DNA of 64,000 bases from Prorocentrum cordatum (Eukaryota > Sar > Dinophyceae > Prorocentrales > Prorocentraceae): the NCBI GenBank assembly GCA_963575745.1, contig CAUYUJ010003547.1, positions 124,001-188,000 on the forward strand. Reading direction: 5' to 3'. A program made the translations under genes and the position numbers. Position 1 is the stretch's first letter. Every line of letters starts with the position of its first letter. This document shows, in pieces, positions 33,994-46,200 of the stretch. The notes beneath the pieces were generated by a model, which was given only the letters and a program-made list of their open reading frames with translations, searched no databases and was not told the DNA's origin.

Positions 33994-35628
33994 TCAGAAT
34001 CCGCATGCCCGCAGCCCCGCTCGGAAGGCTCGCAAGTGGAAGTGCTGGAAGCAGCCTGCTGTGCTGTAGTACAGGTGGCGAAACTCTCGATGTTTCAGCC
34101 CGCAGCACCGGAGGTCACTCAGGAGCAACGCGATGGCGCTGCAGGTCGCTTCCATGGAGAGGCCGATCTCTTGCCATCGCTTAGTCCGGCCAAGCACGTA
34201 CCCTCGGAACCAGTCGCCCGACACGGCGAAAGGCGGCGGAAGAATTGGCCGGCGGTAGTTCCAAGTCAACTCGCCGCTAGCCACGTCCAGCCTCATGTCA
34301 AGCCATGTGACAGTGGGCCCCGAATCAGCAACGTCGAATCCGATAGGGTATATGCTAGCGATGGCTTCTCGCAAACACATCTCGCAGTAGTGGTTCGACA
34401 CAGTCAGGAGGTCGTCGACGTACCTCCTGCACGCGGCCGCCTGCTCCCATGCAAGGCCGGGAACGTGGAAATGTGCACGCTGTCGGCGGGCAGGGTCCTC
34501 CTGCCACGCCCGCTCGGCCTCGCCCAGCACAGCCGAAGCCGTAATTTTGGAACAGAGGCCTCCGATTGGCGCGCCGGTCATCTCCGCCACGCGGTCGCCA
34601 ACACTGCACCATTTCATCTCCATTGCGGCGGAAAAGATCAAGATCAGCTCCTCGAAAGTCAGCCACCATTGCTTTCCCGTGCATGAGTACGGAGAGCCCC
34701 CGAGGTAAGTGCTCTCACCTTCGTGCTGGCCAATCGTTATGGAAGTAAGCCCCGTCTGCGCCTCCACCCGCCGGAGCAGTCGGGCGACGCAGCGCACTGC
34801 CTCGCGGGCCTGGACGACTTCGAAGAATTGGCCTGCATCGGCGACGACGCCGACGAACTCGGGTTTGCTAGCCCGGCACCGCTGGCATCTGCAAGCCTCC
34901 CCGCGTGGTCGCGCTGCCAAGCCCGTGCGAGCAGCGCGCACCTCGGCCGCAGACGCCTTGAGGGACCATGACTCCCAAGAGCCACCGTGGCGCTTGTGAG
35001 TGTGAGATAGCGCCCTGGACACCCCTCGCCACGACTGCCGGGCAGGCCATTTCACATAGCTCACTATCTTCCGCGCGCACGAATGCCCCTCTTTCTCGCA
35101 GAGTCTGCCTTCACCTACGCTCCCGTGGCATTTTGACTTCAGTGTTGTGTACATGTAAGGCAACCACTGCACTTCGTCGTGTAGACGAAACCGCGCATGC
35201 AGCCGGGCAGGGACGAATGCCTTCAGGATGCCGGCAATCAGCAGGGACACCTCCGCGGGCTGGCGGCTCGTCAAGTGCCAGTGCGGCGAGGTGACGATGT
35301 AGACTATGAGCGTGGCAATGTAGTACGGCTCTGGCATATGCGAACACCAGCGCTTCTGCTTGTCATCCCTCGTGACGACATGGCCATTTGGAATAGAACG
35401 CACGGGCTGGGTGTACTTACGATAAGCACGTCGATCGCTGTCCCGCTTCTGCTCCAGCGAAGTTGTGCCACGGCAGTAGAAGAAATCCAAGAACCAGCGG
35501 CCCTGCGTTGCTAGGAGCCGCGGCACAGAGAAATGGTTCTGGCGCACCCACTGGCTGACGACGTCCGCAGTCCGGCCACAGTAAGACTCGGGTTCCTCCC
35601 AGAGGGTCACGTCCCAATTCACTGCCAC
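33994..35628 (-). pseudogene. Penelope-like RT domain
   Basis: 544-codon open frame. The RT core is visible: VVADAGQFFEVVQAREAV (motif A-like), MTGAPIGGLCSKITASAVLG (motif B-like) and CRRYVDDLLTVSN (motif C, catalytic YVDD, codons at 34411-34422), followed by VTWLDMRLDVASGELTWNYR (motif D/E region). The N-terminal part (WDVTLWEEPESYCGRTADVV) continues the linker from another frame. The RT frame itself is unbroken and its catalytic pair intact. Only 37 bp separate the stop codon from the pseudo-LTR. Confidence 0.75.
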
Positions 35629-35739
35629 TAGCTTGCACCTCCTGGCTAGAATCCGCCGGGACCACGTCTCCTCGCTCCACGACAGGGCGCCCTCAACGTC
35701 CGCCTCCCGGCTGGCTGCCGGGGCGTTGATCAGCGAACT

Positions 35740-36390
35740 CTATTTCCGGACTGGTTCCTTGACTATCGCTGTCTGCCGGAGCCACCACCAGCGGCGGGTC
35801 GTGGATAGAGACCGCGTGGATTGGATGATAGCCTTGATGGTTCGGCGCACTTGGCAGACAAGTTGGGCAGGCACGCGCATGCGATATGGGGTCAGCCCGG
35901 GAAGCCCAAGTGCGCGAAGCCGGGCCCCGATGCATTTGCGAGCCTTGGCGCGCAGCAGGGGTCTTTTGATGGACTCCGTCAGGGCCAAGAGGTGCAGGGC
36001 TACATCGGCATCTTGCCAGCGCTTCTCCAACAGACGCCACTGTGGGACGGCGCGGCGAGTTCCAAACCACAAGACCACCAGCATGCTGAAGCAGGGCAGA
36101 CATATATCAATCGGGCCATGCATGTCCGAACCGTCGGGCGATGCGGCGGGCGACCCGGCAATGGGCCTCGCTGAAATTGCATTCGCCCAGCGCCTCGTCG
36201 GACACGTCGCCCTCGCAGGCTGTGTCGCGGATGTCATCCGAGCACTGCGAAAGGATGGCAAACGCTCCCTCCAAGAGACGCGTGCGTGGCGGAAATGCCT
36301 TCGACCGCTTGCTCCTCGGAGGCCGCCGTCTGGCCCCGTGCTCCTGCGCCGGGAGACGCCGTCGCCCGTTGCCGTGACCTCCGTTCCCAC
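35740..36390 (-). pseudogene. Penelope-like linker segment
   Basis: Minus frame with PCFSMLVVLWFGTRRAVPQW, RWQDADVALHLLALTESIKR and LLRAKARKCIGARLRALGLP, joining the GIY-YIG part and the RT but in a different frame from each. A frame change lies between about 36110 and 36200, another between 35628 and 35740. No domain name can be given. Confidence 0.5.
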
Positions 36391-36767
36391 TTGGGCGGCA
36401 CTGCCGAATTGCTTCGCGCTCCCGGTTGAAAGCGCTGGGCACGTCGCACGATTGCACCACCATGAAGGACGACCTTTCGAAAGGCTCCCTGCGGGCCAAC
36501 TTGTACCTGAGCCTGCGCGACTCGGCGATGCGCTTCCGGCGGGTGGACGCGAGGTGCTCGAGCCAACGCAGAGTCACACCGCACCTGGGCGGCTGGCCCA
36601 CGCGGACCTGGCGAGCCACGCCGATATAGCGAAAGCCCGCAGATGCCCAGTGGTATACGCAAGCCTCCTGACCAACAGCAGCCACGTCATGGAACACGGC
36701 CTGTCGCTGGAGGGCGATCAGGTGGGACAAGGCCGTCTCAGCCGCAGCCACGCCCTTGTGTCTGACC
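36107..36767 (-). pseudogene. Penelope-like GIY-YIG endonuclease segment
   Basis: After the DIRS-like insertion point the minus frame reads MVRHKGVAAAETALSHLIAL, then the GIY-YIG core: CVYHWASAGFRYIGVARQV (Tyr and Y-I-G), a following Arg, TLRWLEHLAST (Arg and Glu-His), and basic helices RRKRIAESRRLRYKLARREP. GIY-YIG nucleases nick DNA using the Tyr pair, Arg and Glu seen here. A basic tail follows, and the frame stops at 36107. Upstream the frame runs artificially into the inserted element; its natural continuation is 46905-47107. Confidence 0.7.
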
Positions 36768-36826
36768 ATGCTTCTTCTTATCCCCATCGCGCCCGCTGAT
36801 TGCAGTCGTCTGCAGCTTCTCGGCCC
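36768..36826 (+). repeat. Split direct repeat A1
   Basis: 59 bp beginning ATGCTTCTTCTTATCCCCAT and ending CTTCTCGGCCC, identical by eye to A2. Confidence 0.9.
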
Positions 36827-37222
36827 GAGCTTGCCCCGCTTCGGCCCCCGCCGCCCCTCCCGCGCCCGCGCGACCAGGGGCGCCGGGAGCCTGCGCCGGC
36901 CCCCGCTGCTCAGGTGTCCATCGACTTCTACGCGGCGGCGGCTTTCTTCTCGGACCACGCGTGGGCCGCCGCCCAAGGCGGTGGTCCACTCTCCCCCCTC
37001 GAGCGCGGTATTGCACGGGGCCCACTTTCCCGTCAATCCGTTCTCGTGTGGGGCGAGCCCGACTGCGCCGAGCAGCCAGTCGGTGACGGCACGGGGTTGC
37101 CTCCCTGTTCGGGTTGGCTCGCGCCACTCCTTCCTGCACGCCGCTTGCCTGCAGGCGGGGCGCTCGCGCGCCCCTCAGGCCACCTGTCCTACAGGCGCCT
37201 GTCGCCAACGGCCTCCTGGCCC

Positions 37223-40200
37223 ATGGCGTCCGCGGCTGCACCCCCAGCTTTCCGCGGTACCGACCCGCCGCGCTGGTGCCCCCCGACGGGCCCGCCGCCT
37301 CCTCTGCAGCAAAACCTTCCTCCACCTCCCCCTCCTTTCTCCCGCCATTCTTCCCCTTCTTCCTCTGGGGTGGCGGAGTTGGAGACTCATGGGAGGACCG
37401 GAGGAAGGAGAGGTGGAGCTTGCACGCCATGTGCTGCGGCACCTGATCAGTCCAATGTCTCACGAGGTGCTCCGGCGCACAGCTCCTACGCCCGCCTCCC
37501 GATGGCCCCAGACGGCGCACTGTCTCTGCCTGCCAGTCGTGCCGCCAGCGAAGCCACTGCCGATGAGAGCATCCCTCAGAGCCGCCCGTCAGAGGGCACA
37601 GGCGCCAACGGTGCGAAGACAACCGCGCTATGGGTGGAGGAGCCGGAGTTGGTGGACCCTTCTAACCTCCACCTCCTCGCTACTCCTTCTCCTCCCCTCG
37701 CCGCCTCGCCCTGGCTCAACCTTGATGCTTGGCGGAGCAGCCCTCGTGCGGACACCTGTGGCTTCGAGGTCGCTGAAGGCTTTTCCTGTCCCGCGGGGTG
37801 GGGCGCCGGCGGCGCTACGACGATTCCGCCCTATCCTGGCTGGGACGCTCCAGCGCGCGAGCCGCCCGACTTGCCTGGGCTGGCGAGTACGGTGCAACGC
37901 CCCCGCCCGCCTCCAGGGCTGGATCCTCCACCGCTTTCCATGAGCTTGCAGGCGGACTCGCCGCCAGGCTTCGCTGGGCTGGAGGGCGCCCCGCTCGCGA
38001 TGGGGCCGTTCCCCACTCTCGCTGACGTGGAGGCTGGTGCTCGCGTGCCCCCGTCAAATTCCATGATCGCCATCGCTCCGACATATGGGGTTCACCTGTC
38101 AGGAGGTGCCAACTCGCAGTGGACTTTCATCGAGAAGCACGTTTCGCACCCTCTGGTGCGCACTTCCTTTCTGCCGCCGATGCACGCGTGGGACCCGCAC
38201 ACGGGCTCCGACATTCAGAGCGTGGCTCCGCCACCAGGCTTCGCCGGCTTGGAAGCTGGCGCACGGGTGCCGCCTTTGGTCGACTCCCGCGCGTCCGATG
38301 CAGCGGGTGGGGGTCCGTGGCTTAGCGGCGAGCGTCTGCCGTGCACCGGGTCGTCGCCACTGCCGTTTTGGCGCCCCACGGCCGCCGTCGGTGACCGCGC
38401 GGCTGGCGGAGCCGCCGTGAGTGCGGAGTCGCCTCCTGTCGGTGGTGGCTCGCCTTCCCACGTCGGGCGGGTTGGGCCGCCGCCGGGCCTCGCCGACCCA
38501 CAGGCGGGAGTTCATACGCACCCGTCTCTCCACCCTAGCAATGTTCGCCCGGCCTCTTTGACTGCACAACCGAACCTGGAGTCCGCCGCCGTGGCGCCGC
38601 CGTCGACGCACGTCTGCGCGACCGCTGCCTTGGTTGGGACTCCGGCGCTTGTCAGCAGTATTCACCTGGTCGCTACGCCAGGCGGTACCTCGACGGCTCG
38701 GTGTCACCATTCACCGCCTGGGCTCGTGGCGCTGTCGGGTCCCGAGGCCTGGTGTGCGGGTCTGCCTCTGGACCTCGCCGGTTTGGATGCGGGTGTGCGG
38801 ATGCCGCCGTCGCGCTATCCATGCTCGGCCGTTGTTGAGGTGGGGGTTCCCATGCTTGGTGCTGGGTCCCACCAGTGGGCCTTCGATTCGGGGCGAACCG
38901 TGATCCCGTTCTTGCGGACCCCGCCCTCGCCTCCGGCGCAGCCTCCTGCGCTCGGTGCCACTCGTTCAAGCTTCCGCGACATTTCGCAGACGCTCGGTCT
39001 AAGCGGGGGTCCATCCACGCCCCCGATGGGCCCGCCGCGCCACGATGTGGCGGTTGCACTGGAGCCAGGCGCCACCGCTGGTGCATCCTGGGCGGCCCGC
39101 GCAGCGGTTGCTCGCGAGTCATCCTCGACGCCCCCCCTGCTGCCACGATGGGGGTCGGTGGGCGGGGGGGTCGCTTCGAGCGCTTCGGACGCGGATTCTG
39201 CTCCCAGACGCGCCACTGGCGGGCCCCCAGCGATGTTCGGGGGACCCCCTGCTGTGCACGCAGTCTCGCTTGCGAGCAGTCCCACCACAGCGAGGGCGCC
39301 CACTGCCATCGGTAGCGTGGTGGACGCGCCAGAAACGCCCGTCCGCAGTGCCTCGACCGAAGCTGCGATCCCCACGCCTCGGGGCGCTTGCACTCGGAAC
39401 GCAGCGGGCACTCAAGCAGCGGGATCACCTCCAGGCCTCATCGGCCCCGCCGCGGGCTCCTCGGGTGAAGGCGTCGCCGCAGCCGCTGCCATTGCAGCGA
39501 GGCCCCGACGCTTCTCGTGCAATCGGATCCAGGGCCCCGTCGCGTCGATCCCTGCCCGCGCTCGCGAGCGCCTGCTGGCCGACCCTCGTGGTCTGAGCCC
39601 CTCTCCGTCCCCACTGGTAGGCATGCGCCCCTCCAGCGATGCTGTTGCGGCCCCGCAGGGAGGGGTTCGTGCCGCCGGTGGAATGTCAGGAGCGGGCTCG
39701 CCCGCGGCGGACACGACGCCCCGCGATGCGGTCCCTGCGCTCCGCTCTGGTCGAGGAGTCGCTTTCGCCGCGGGCTCCTCGGATGAATGCGTCGCCGCAG
39801 CCACTGCCACTATAGCGCGGCCCCGTCGCCGCTCGGCCTCCACCAACAGCAACCCCGCACTCCCCGCCTTCAGGCTCCGACGTGTTCGTAGGGTCCGCAC
39901 TCGGCGTGGAGGACGGCGGGGTCGTGGGGCCGCCGATGGTAGCTGCTGTACAGCTCACGCTCCAGCCCATGCTGGTGCGACTGCCTCGTCTACGGACGCC
40001 CTCGTCGGTGCTTCAGAGGCCGCTTCTGGGGCCCGTGCTCCAGGGAGCCGCAGTTCGCTGGTGCAGGTGGCGGCGGGCCCTTGCCGCGCCGCTTCCGCCG
40101 GCTCCCAGGCCGCCGGCGATGCCGCCCTCCATGGCGGCGCATCCCAACACAGGGGTGGACGCACGCGCCCTGCGTGCCCTGGCCGAGGGCTCACGCAGCG

Positions 40201-43200
40201 GCGAGTCGCTGAAAGCGACGACGCTGCTGCTGCCAAGCGTGCCTGGGCTGAGCGAGGCCGTGAGAGTAGGCACGCGCTCCTCCAGCGATGCTGTTACGGC
40301 CCCGCAGGGAGGAGCTCGTGCCGCTGTCGCGACTCTCGCTCTACCCCCGGCTCCCCCTCAGGGCCGAGTGGCCAGTTTGGCCAGTTTCACCATGCTGCCG
40401 GAGTCCATGCCGTCGGTGACTCAGACGCGCCGTCCTTCGGTTCTATCGGTTCTGGTGGCAGTGGGAAGCCCCTTCGAGGTGACCTGTCCTCAGGGGTCAC
40501 AGCCGCTCCACAGGCCCCTCGATTTGACTTGTCCTCAGGGGCCGCTGCCAGTTCCGAACCCTCTCGCGTTGATTCGCCCGCAGGGGATTTAGACCCGAGG
40601 TCGTCTGCACCTGCCAGCACCACGCCATGCCATTCTGGTCGGTTTCACCGCGGTGCTGAGGCCCACGCTCCTGGGGCTTCAGCCCGTGCCAGCACGGGCA
40701 TTGGCAGATCTGCGCCCTTCGTGGCCGATCTGTCCGCCTTGCTGCGCCTGTTCCCAGGCGCCAGCATCGACGTCACCCACTGGGCCGCTGCTCTTGCCCA
40801 GGTCGGGATGGGGACTCGATGCTCCCTTGCCGCTTTTACCCGCACTTCCCTCTGCGCGCCGGATTGGGACGACTCGTACCTGTCGGAGTCGGTTCCCCGC
40901 GATCCATGGCCGTGCCCTCCGTCGCCGCCTTTACCGCCGCCGCCTGGCCACCTGTCGGGTCGCGCGCGTGAGCGCTGGCGTGTGAGGCGCGCCGCCCGCA
41001 CGTTGTCGCAGCATGCTGTTGTTGCGCTCAACTGGCTCACCCTGGGCCATCCGAGCTTCGCTCCCGCCGAAGCCAAAGTGCGGGCAACGGTCACACCCTG
41101 CCAGGAGGGTATCCGCAGTCGCCTCGAGCGTCTGTGTCGGATCGCAGTTCGCCTTGCCCGCGGCGGCAAGAGCGACCTTGGTCGAGCTTTCGCTAAGTTC
41201 GACTCTACCGAAGTCTCGCTCCATGGCCTGGCCACCCATGTCGCAGCTCTTGAGGCTTCTTTCACATCCTCTTCCCAAGTGCCCGCCCCCATGCGGCAAC
41301 TCCCCGTCAGCGCGACGCCCTTGGCTAGCTCGTTGGCGGCCGCGGCAGGCTGGGACTCCACCCAGGCTGAGCCTTTCGACCTTCGGGTCCAGGCGTCCCG
41401 CATCAAGTGGGATTACTCGCCTACGTTTGATCCCACTCCGTACTTGTCCGACCTGGTACGTTCCGCCTTTCACGACCCCGACGTCATGCGGCTACCAGAG
41501 GACGAGTGGCCTTCGGGCTTTTCGGGTGCTCGTGTGCACATGGACCGCGAGCAGCTCTGGGAGCTCCTGCGCAAGTGGGACTCTTGTGGCGCCCTGTATC
41601 TGACTCCCTCCGACAACCTCGCCTGGGACGAGGCTTGTGGAGCGTTCAGGGTCCCGAAGGACGAGGCTTATGACCGTCTCATCCTGAACCCGACGGTAGT
41701 AAACAGTCGTTGCAACAGCGTGTCCTCCAGCACTCAACGCCTTGGCCAGGGTTTCCTTCTGTGCCGCCTGGGGCTCGCGCCCGGGGAATGGCTGGTGGTC
41801 TCATGCGACGACCTGCGCGAGTTCTACTACACGTTCAAGGTCCCGCCCGCTCGCGCTCGCCGCAACGCCCTCCGTGTCAAGCTCCCCAGCTCGCGGTTCA
41901 GAGGCTTCGACGCGTGGCGGGAGGACCTTGAGGGGTTGGACGTTTCTCCCTGCCTTAATGCGCTGGCCATGGGTGACAACATGGCAGTGGAAATCGCCAA
42001 CTCCGCACACGAGGGCGTGCTGCGCAGCTTCGGCGCGCTCCGGCCTACCGAGCAGGCGGTGCGTCGTCTGCCGTTCCCTCGGGGGCCGCACGTCGAGATG
42101 TTAAACATCGACGACCACACGGGCTTTCAGAAGCTCTCGTGGCGCGGGAGCGCCCCGCGCCCCGACGACCCGACACGCCGCGACAGGGAGGTCTTTGCTG
42201 CGTGCGATCGCGGCTACCCCCGGGTGGGTCTCATTCAGCACCCCGGGAAGAGAGCCAGGGGCGAGACCCACAAAGTCGTTGTCGGCGCCGAGGTGGAAGG
42301 CAGGATCGGCATAGTGTGTGCTCCCCTGGTTCGCACTGTGGCCCTTTGCCGCCTGACTCTGATCCAGGTGTTCCTCGGTCGCTCGACCCGGGCGTTGTTG
42401 AGCTCGCTCGTGGGCTGTTGGGTGCAGGTGTTTTTGTATCGACGTCCCATCTTGTCGATATTCACTCACATCTACACCTTCATCTCGACTCTTCCCGACG
42501 ACGGGCTTGAGTATGAGCTTCCGTCTTCGGTTCGCGACGAGTTGCAAGCGTGCACGTACCTAGCTTTCGTTGCGATGACCGACCTACGGGCGACGCCTTG
42601 CCCTGAAGTGTACGGCACGGATGCCTCCCTCGGCTGGGGCGGGGTTGTCCGCAGCGACATCAGTTCGCACGTGTCGCAAGAATTGTGGCGGCGCTCCGAG
42701 CATGGCGGCTGGCATACTCGTCTCCACGACCGCCATCTGCTCATGGTTCTGAGCCGCGGGGAACCTTTAGGCCCCGAGTTGACCCAGCTGCACCGCGAGG
42801 CCGGGCTCCCTTCCCTCGAGCTCCCCATCGCACCGCGCTGGGTCAGTGAGTTGTCGGAGGCGCTGCGTTTCCGCTTAGCTTATAAGTGGGAATTTCGCAT
42901 GCCCCGCCACATCAACATCCTGGAGACCACCGTGTTCAAGAGTCTGTGCAAGTACTGTTGCATCCGCAACCCTGACTCACGGATCCCTGTTCTCTTGGAT
43001 TCTCAAGTGGCACTAGGCGCGGCCGCCCACGGTCGGAGCAGCAGCCCTGGCCTTTCGCATGTGTTGAGCACCTCCTTGCCGTACATTTTGGGGGGCGGGC
43101 TCTACATGGGCGGGCTCTATGTTCCGACCGACGTCCACCGAGCGGACGACCCCACGCGCAATCGCCCTGTTCGCCCCCCCTCGCGTGTCGAGCCTGCTTG

Positions 43201-46200
43201 GTTGCTTGACATCGACGAGGGGCGCTTTGAGCGATTCGACATGATAGCGGCCGCCGACGCCGCATCCGCCTACCCGACTTGTCTGTGGGGCCGGTTCGTG
43301 CTGCAAGTTCTGGCTCGCAGCCCCGCCGCGGGCGCGGGCCCGCTCGGGCTCCCCGCGGATCGCCACGTGCGAGCGCCAGCCCAGGTCGACAGGGGAGACG
43401 CGACGGCCTCCGCCGAGGCCCGCGGCGCATATGAAAGCGCCGCGCCGCGCAGGGGGACTCCCTTTTCCGTCGAGGTGCCCTCGAGCGCGGCAGCGGTGAG
43501 CTTCTCCGCGTCGCGATGCACTCGCGCCCGTGACAGCCTGCCGGCCGCCCCTCGGGTACCAAGCCCTTCGCCGTCCCCACCGGTAGGCATGCGCCTCTCC
43601 AGCGATGCTGTTACGGCCCCGCAGGGAGGAGTTCGCGCCGCCGGCGGGGGACCAGGAGAGGGTGCGCCCGAGCGGAGGTCACGCGCCAAGTGCGACGCAA
43701 TCGCCGCTGCTCGACCTGGTACGCCTGCGGGGGACACTCACCCCGTCTCGCTTCTGTCGAAGGCAACCGGCTCGGCTCCCGCTTCGTTGGGGGGTCTTCT
43801 GGGTCGTCCACCCGTCACGATTCAGACTCGCCACCGCCAAGCTCGTGCCGCCAAACTTGCTGCTGCGCACGGCCTGCTCCACCTGGAGCGCGGTGCGACC
43901 ACTGATCGCGTGAACGCTCAGTTTCGACGGCTGGGTTGGGCCTGCCATCCCGGCCGCGATACGTCGATCGAGGCCAGCAGGAAATGGCGTGCTCTCTGTG
44001 ACGCCAAAGCCTTCATCCTCGGGCCTGGGCGCGATGTGGTTGGCTCCGATGCCCCGGCCTCTGGCGGCGCTACTCGCCGTGCTTCAGGCGGAGGGCTCTT
44101 GGCGGCGGGAAGGCGTGACGACACGAACCGCTCGCGCGGGGTCACCACTCGGGATTCGGCTCTCGACGCCTCCCTTGGTGCTCGCCCCCGCGGCGTGCCG
44201 GGGGAGCGTCGGAACGCCCATGGTGCGTATCCAAACGCAGAGCCGAGCGCGGTCGCTAGCTGGTGCGATTCAGGGTCGCGGGCTGCGCCACGTTGCGCAG
44301 TGCAGACCCCCGCGATGCCCACTGCCGCCATGCGACGCACGCAAGCTCGCCTGGAGGCCGACCTGAGGGCCGCCCATACCGCGGTCGCGGCGCTCCCGTC
44401 CTTTCGAGCCAGCACCTTGCCCCCCTTGCCAGGGTGCCGCACCGACGCCCATAGCGTCGCGCCGCGCGCCAGCTCTGCGCCTGCCCTGCTGGCCGGGCGC
44501 TCGCAGGGCGCAGCGGTTATGCTGCGTGCTACCCGCGAGCGGGCTGCCATTGCGGCCACCGCCGGGGCGGCACAACCCAGAGCCGTGCTTCCGTGGGGCC
44601 ACAGCGCAGCACGCAGCGAGGTGTCGCCGGTTCCCAGCCTTCCCGACTCCTGCTGCGCCGACAAGCGTGCCGACTCCTGCGACGCCCAGCTCACCGAGTC
44701 CCGCGGCGACCAGCTCACTGACTGTCATCCCTCCCAGCTCACCGACTTTCGCACCGACCAGCTCGCTGACTCCCGCGTCGACCAGATCGCCGACTCGCGT
44801 GCCGAGGGGCTCGCCGACGCCCGTGCCGTCCAGCGCGCTGACGCCTTCACTTGGTCCGACTCCCGTGCCGATCCGCTCACCGGGTTAGCACTGCGCACCG
44901 GCCGGGTCGTGGGCCCGACGACCACGGTTGCGAAGCGCGTGCGGGACGAACGGCGCGCTTTGGCACGGTTCCGCGCCTCGGTCGATGCTTGCGACGCCGC
45001 CCTTACCGAAGTTGAATTCGGTCGAGGCGCGGAGGCTGGGGGCCCAAGTCCGGTTGAGCTTTTGCAGTCGTCCTTGGCCGAGCTCGAGCGCCAGAAGGCG
45101 GCGTTGCGCATCGCCCGCTCTCGCACTGCCGAATGCATCAGAGGTTGCGTTTCCGCTTCGGGCTTTTCGGGTGGAGGCGCCGCCGCAGCCGATGCCGGCG
45201 CGCCCCTGAGTGCTCCCACCACGGCCGGTAGCGCTACGCACCGCCAATCGGGAGTCGCGCCGAGCACCGGCGATGTCAGCGAGGCCCCCCGCGCCGAACA
45301 GCGCAAACGCAGGCGTGTTCGGGCGCTCGCCGGAGCGGCAGCTACCACTCCGGCCAATTCGTCTGGTCGCGAGCCGCCCGCGCCAGCCTTCGTGGCAGGG
45401 CGCCAGGAGTGGCCTGCCTCTCTGTCGCCTGCGTTTCCCGAGGGGGCTTCCGAGGCCCTCGGGGTGCAGGTGGACAGCCACTGTCGGCTCGTCCCCTCTT
45501 GCGACGACCAGCGCACTCGTTCGCTTAAAGCGTTTGACGTGTGGTGCGTCGAGCACACAGGTGTGGCACTTGCCACTTGGGCCCGCAGCGGCATCTTGCT
45601 CGGGAGAGCGCTCGCGACCTTCGGCGTGTGGTTGTACGATGCTGGCCTCCCCCGCCTCGTCCTTGTGAATGCGATCCGGGGAGCGCAGGCTCTTCAGCCC
45701 CAGTGGAGGGGCGTCCTCACCGAGGCGTGGGATGTGGCAAAACGGTGGATCCCTTCCAAGCCTCCCTGTCCCATCCCACCGCTGCCACGTGCTTTGCTGC
45801 GCGCCATGGTAGCGTTGTGCCTCGCATGGGACTGGCCTGATATGGCCACCCTGCTGCTTGCCGTGTTCACTATGTCCGTGAGGCCTGGTGAGTTGGCAAC
45901 CGCCCGCCGGAGCGACCTCACTCTGCCCATTGACCGCCGTGAGTCCGCGGGCGACGCTTTGCTGAGCATCTCTGTTCCGGAGGCCCAGGGGTCGGGCGGA
46001 GAGCGTCAACACGCTCGGTGCTCCGACCGAGCAGTGGTCAGGATGATGGAGCTGGTCTTCAGAGATTTGACTCCCACCGATCCCCTGTTGACCTTCGGTC
46101 AAAGCGGCTTCCGTACTCGGTGGCTCGATCTTCTTTCGGCGCTGGGCGTCCCGCTCGCCAGAGCGCCATCGGGGTTCGATCTGTCCCCTGCGCTGCGCTT

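Noticed and set aside
36800-37222. Upstream extension of the polyprotein frame
   Set aside because: Open but begins at a TTG within repeat A1; the first in-frame ATG is at 37223, so the extension is mentioned but not claimed.
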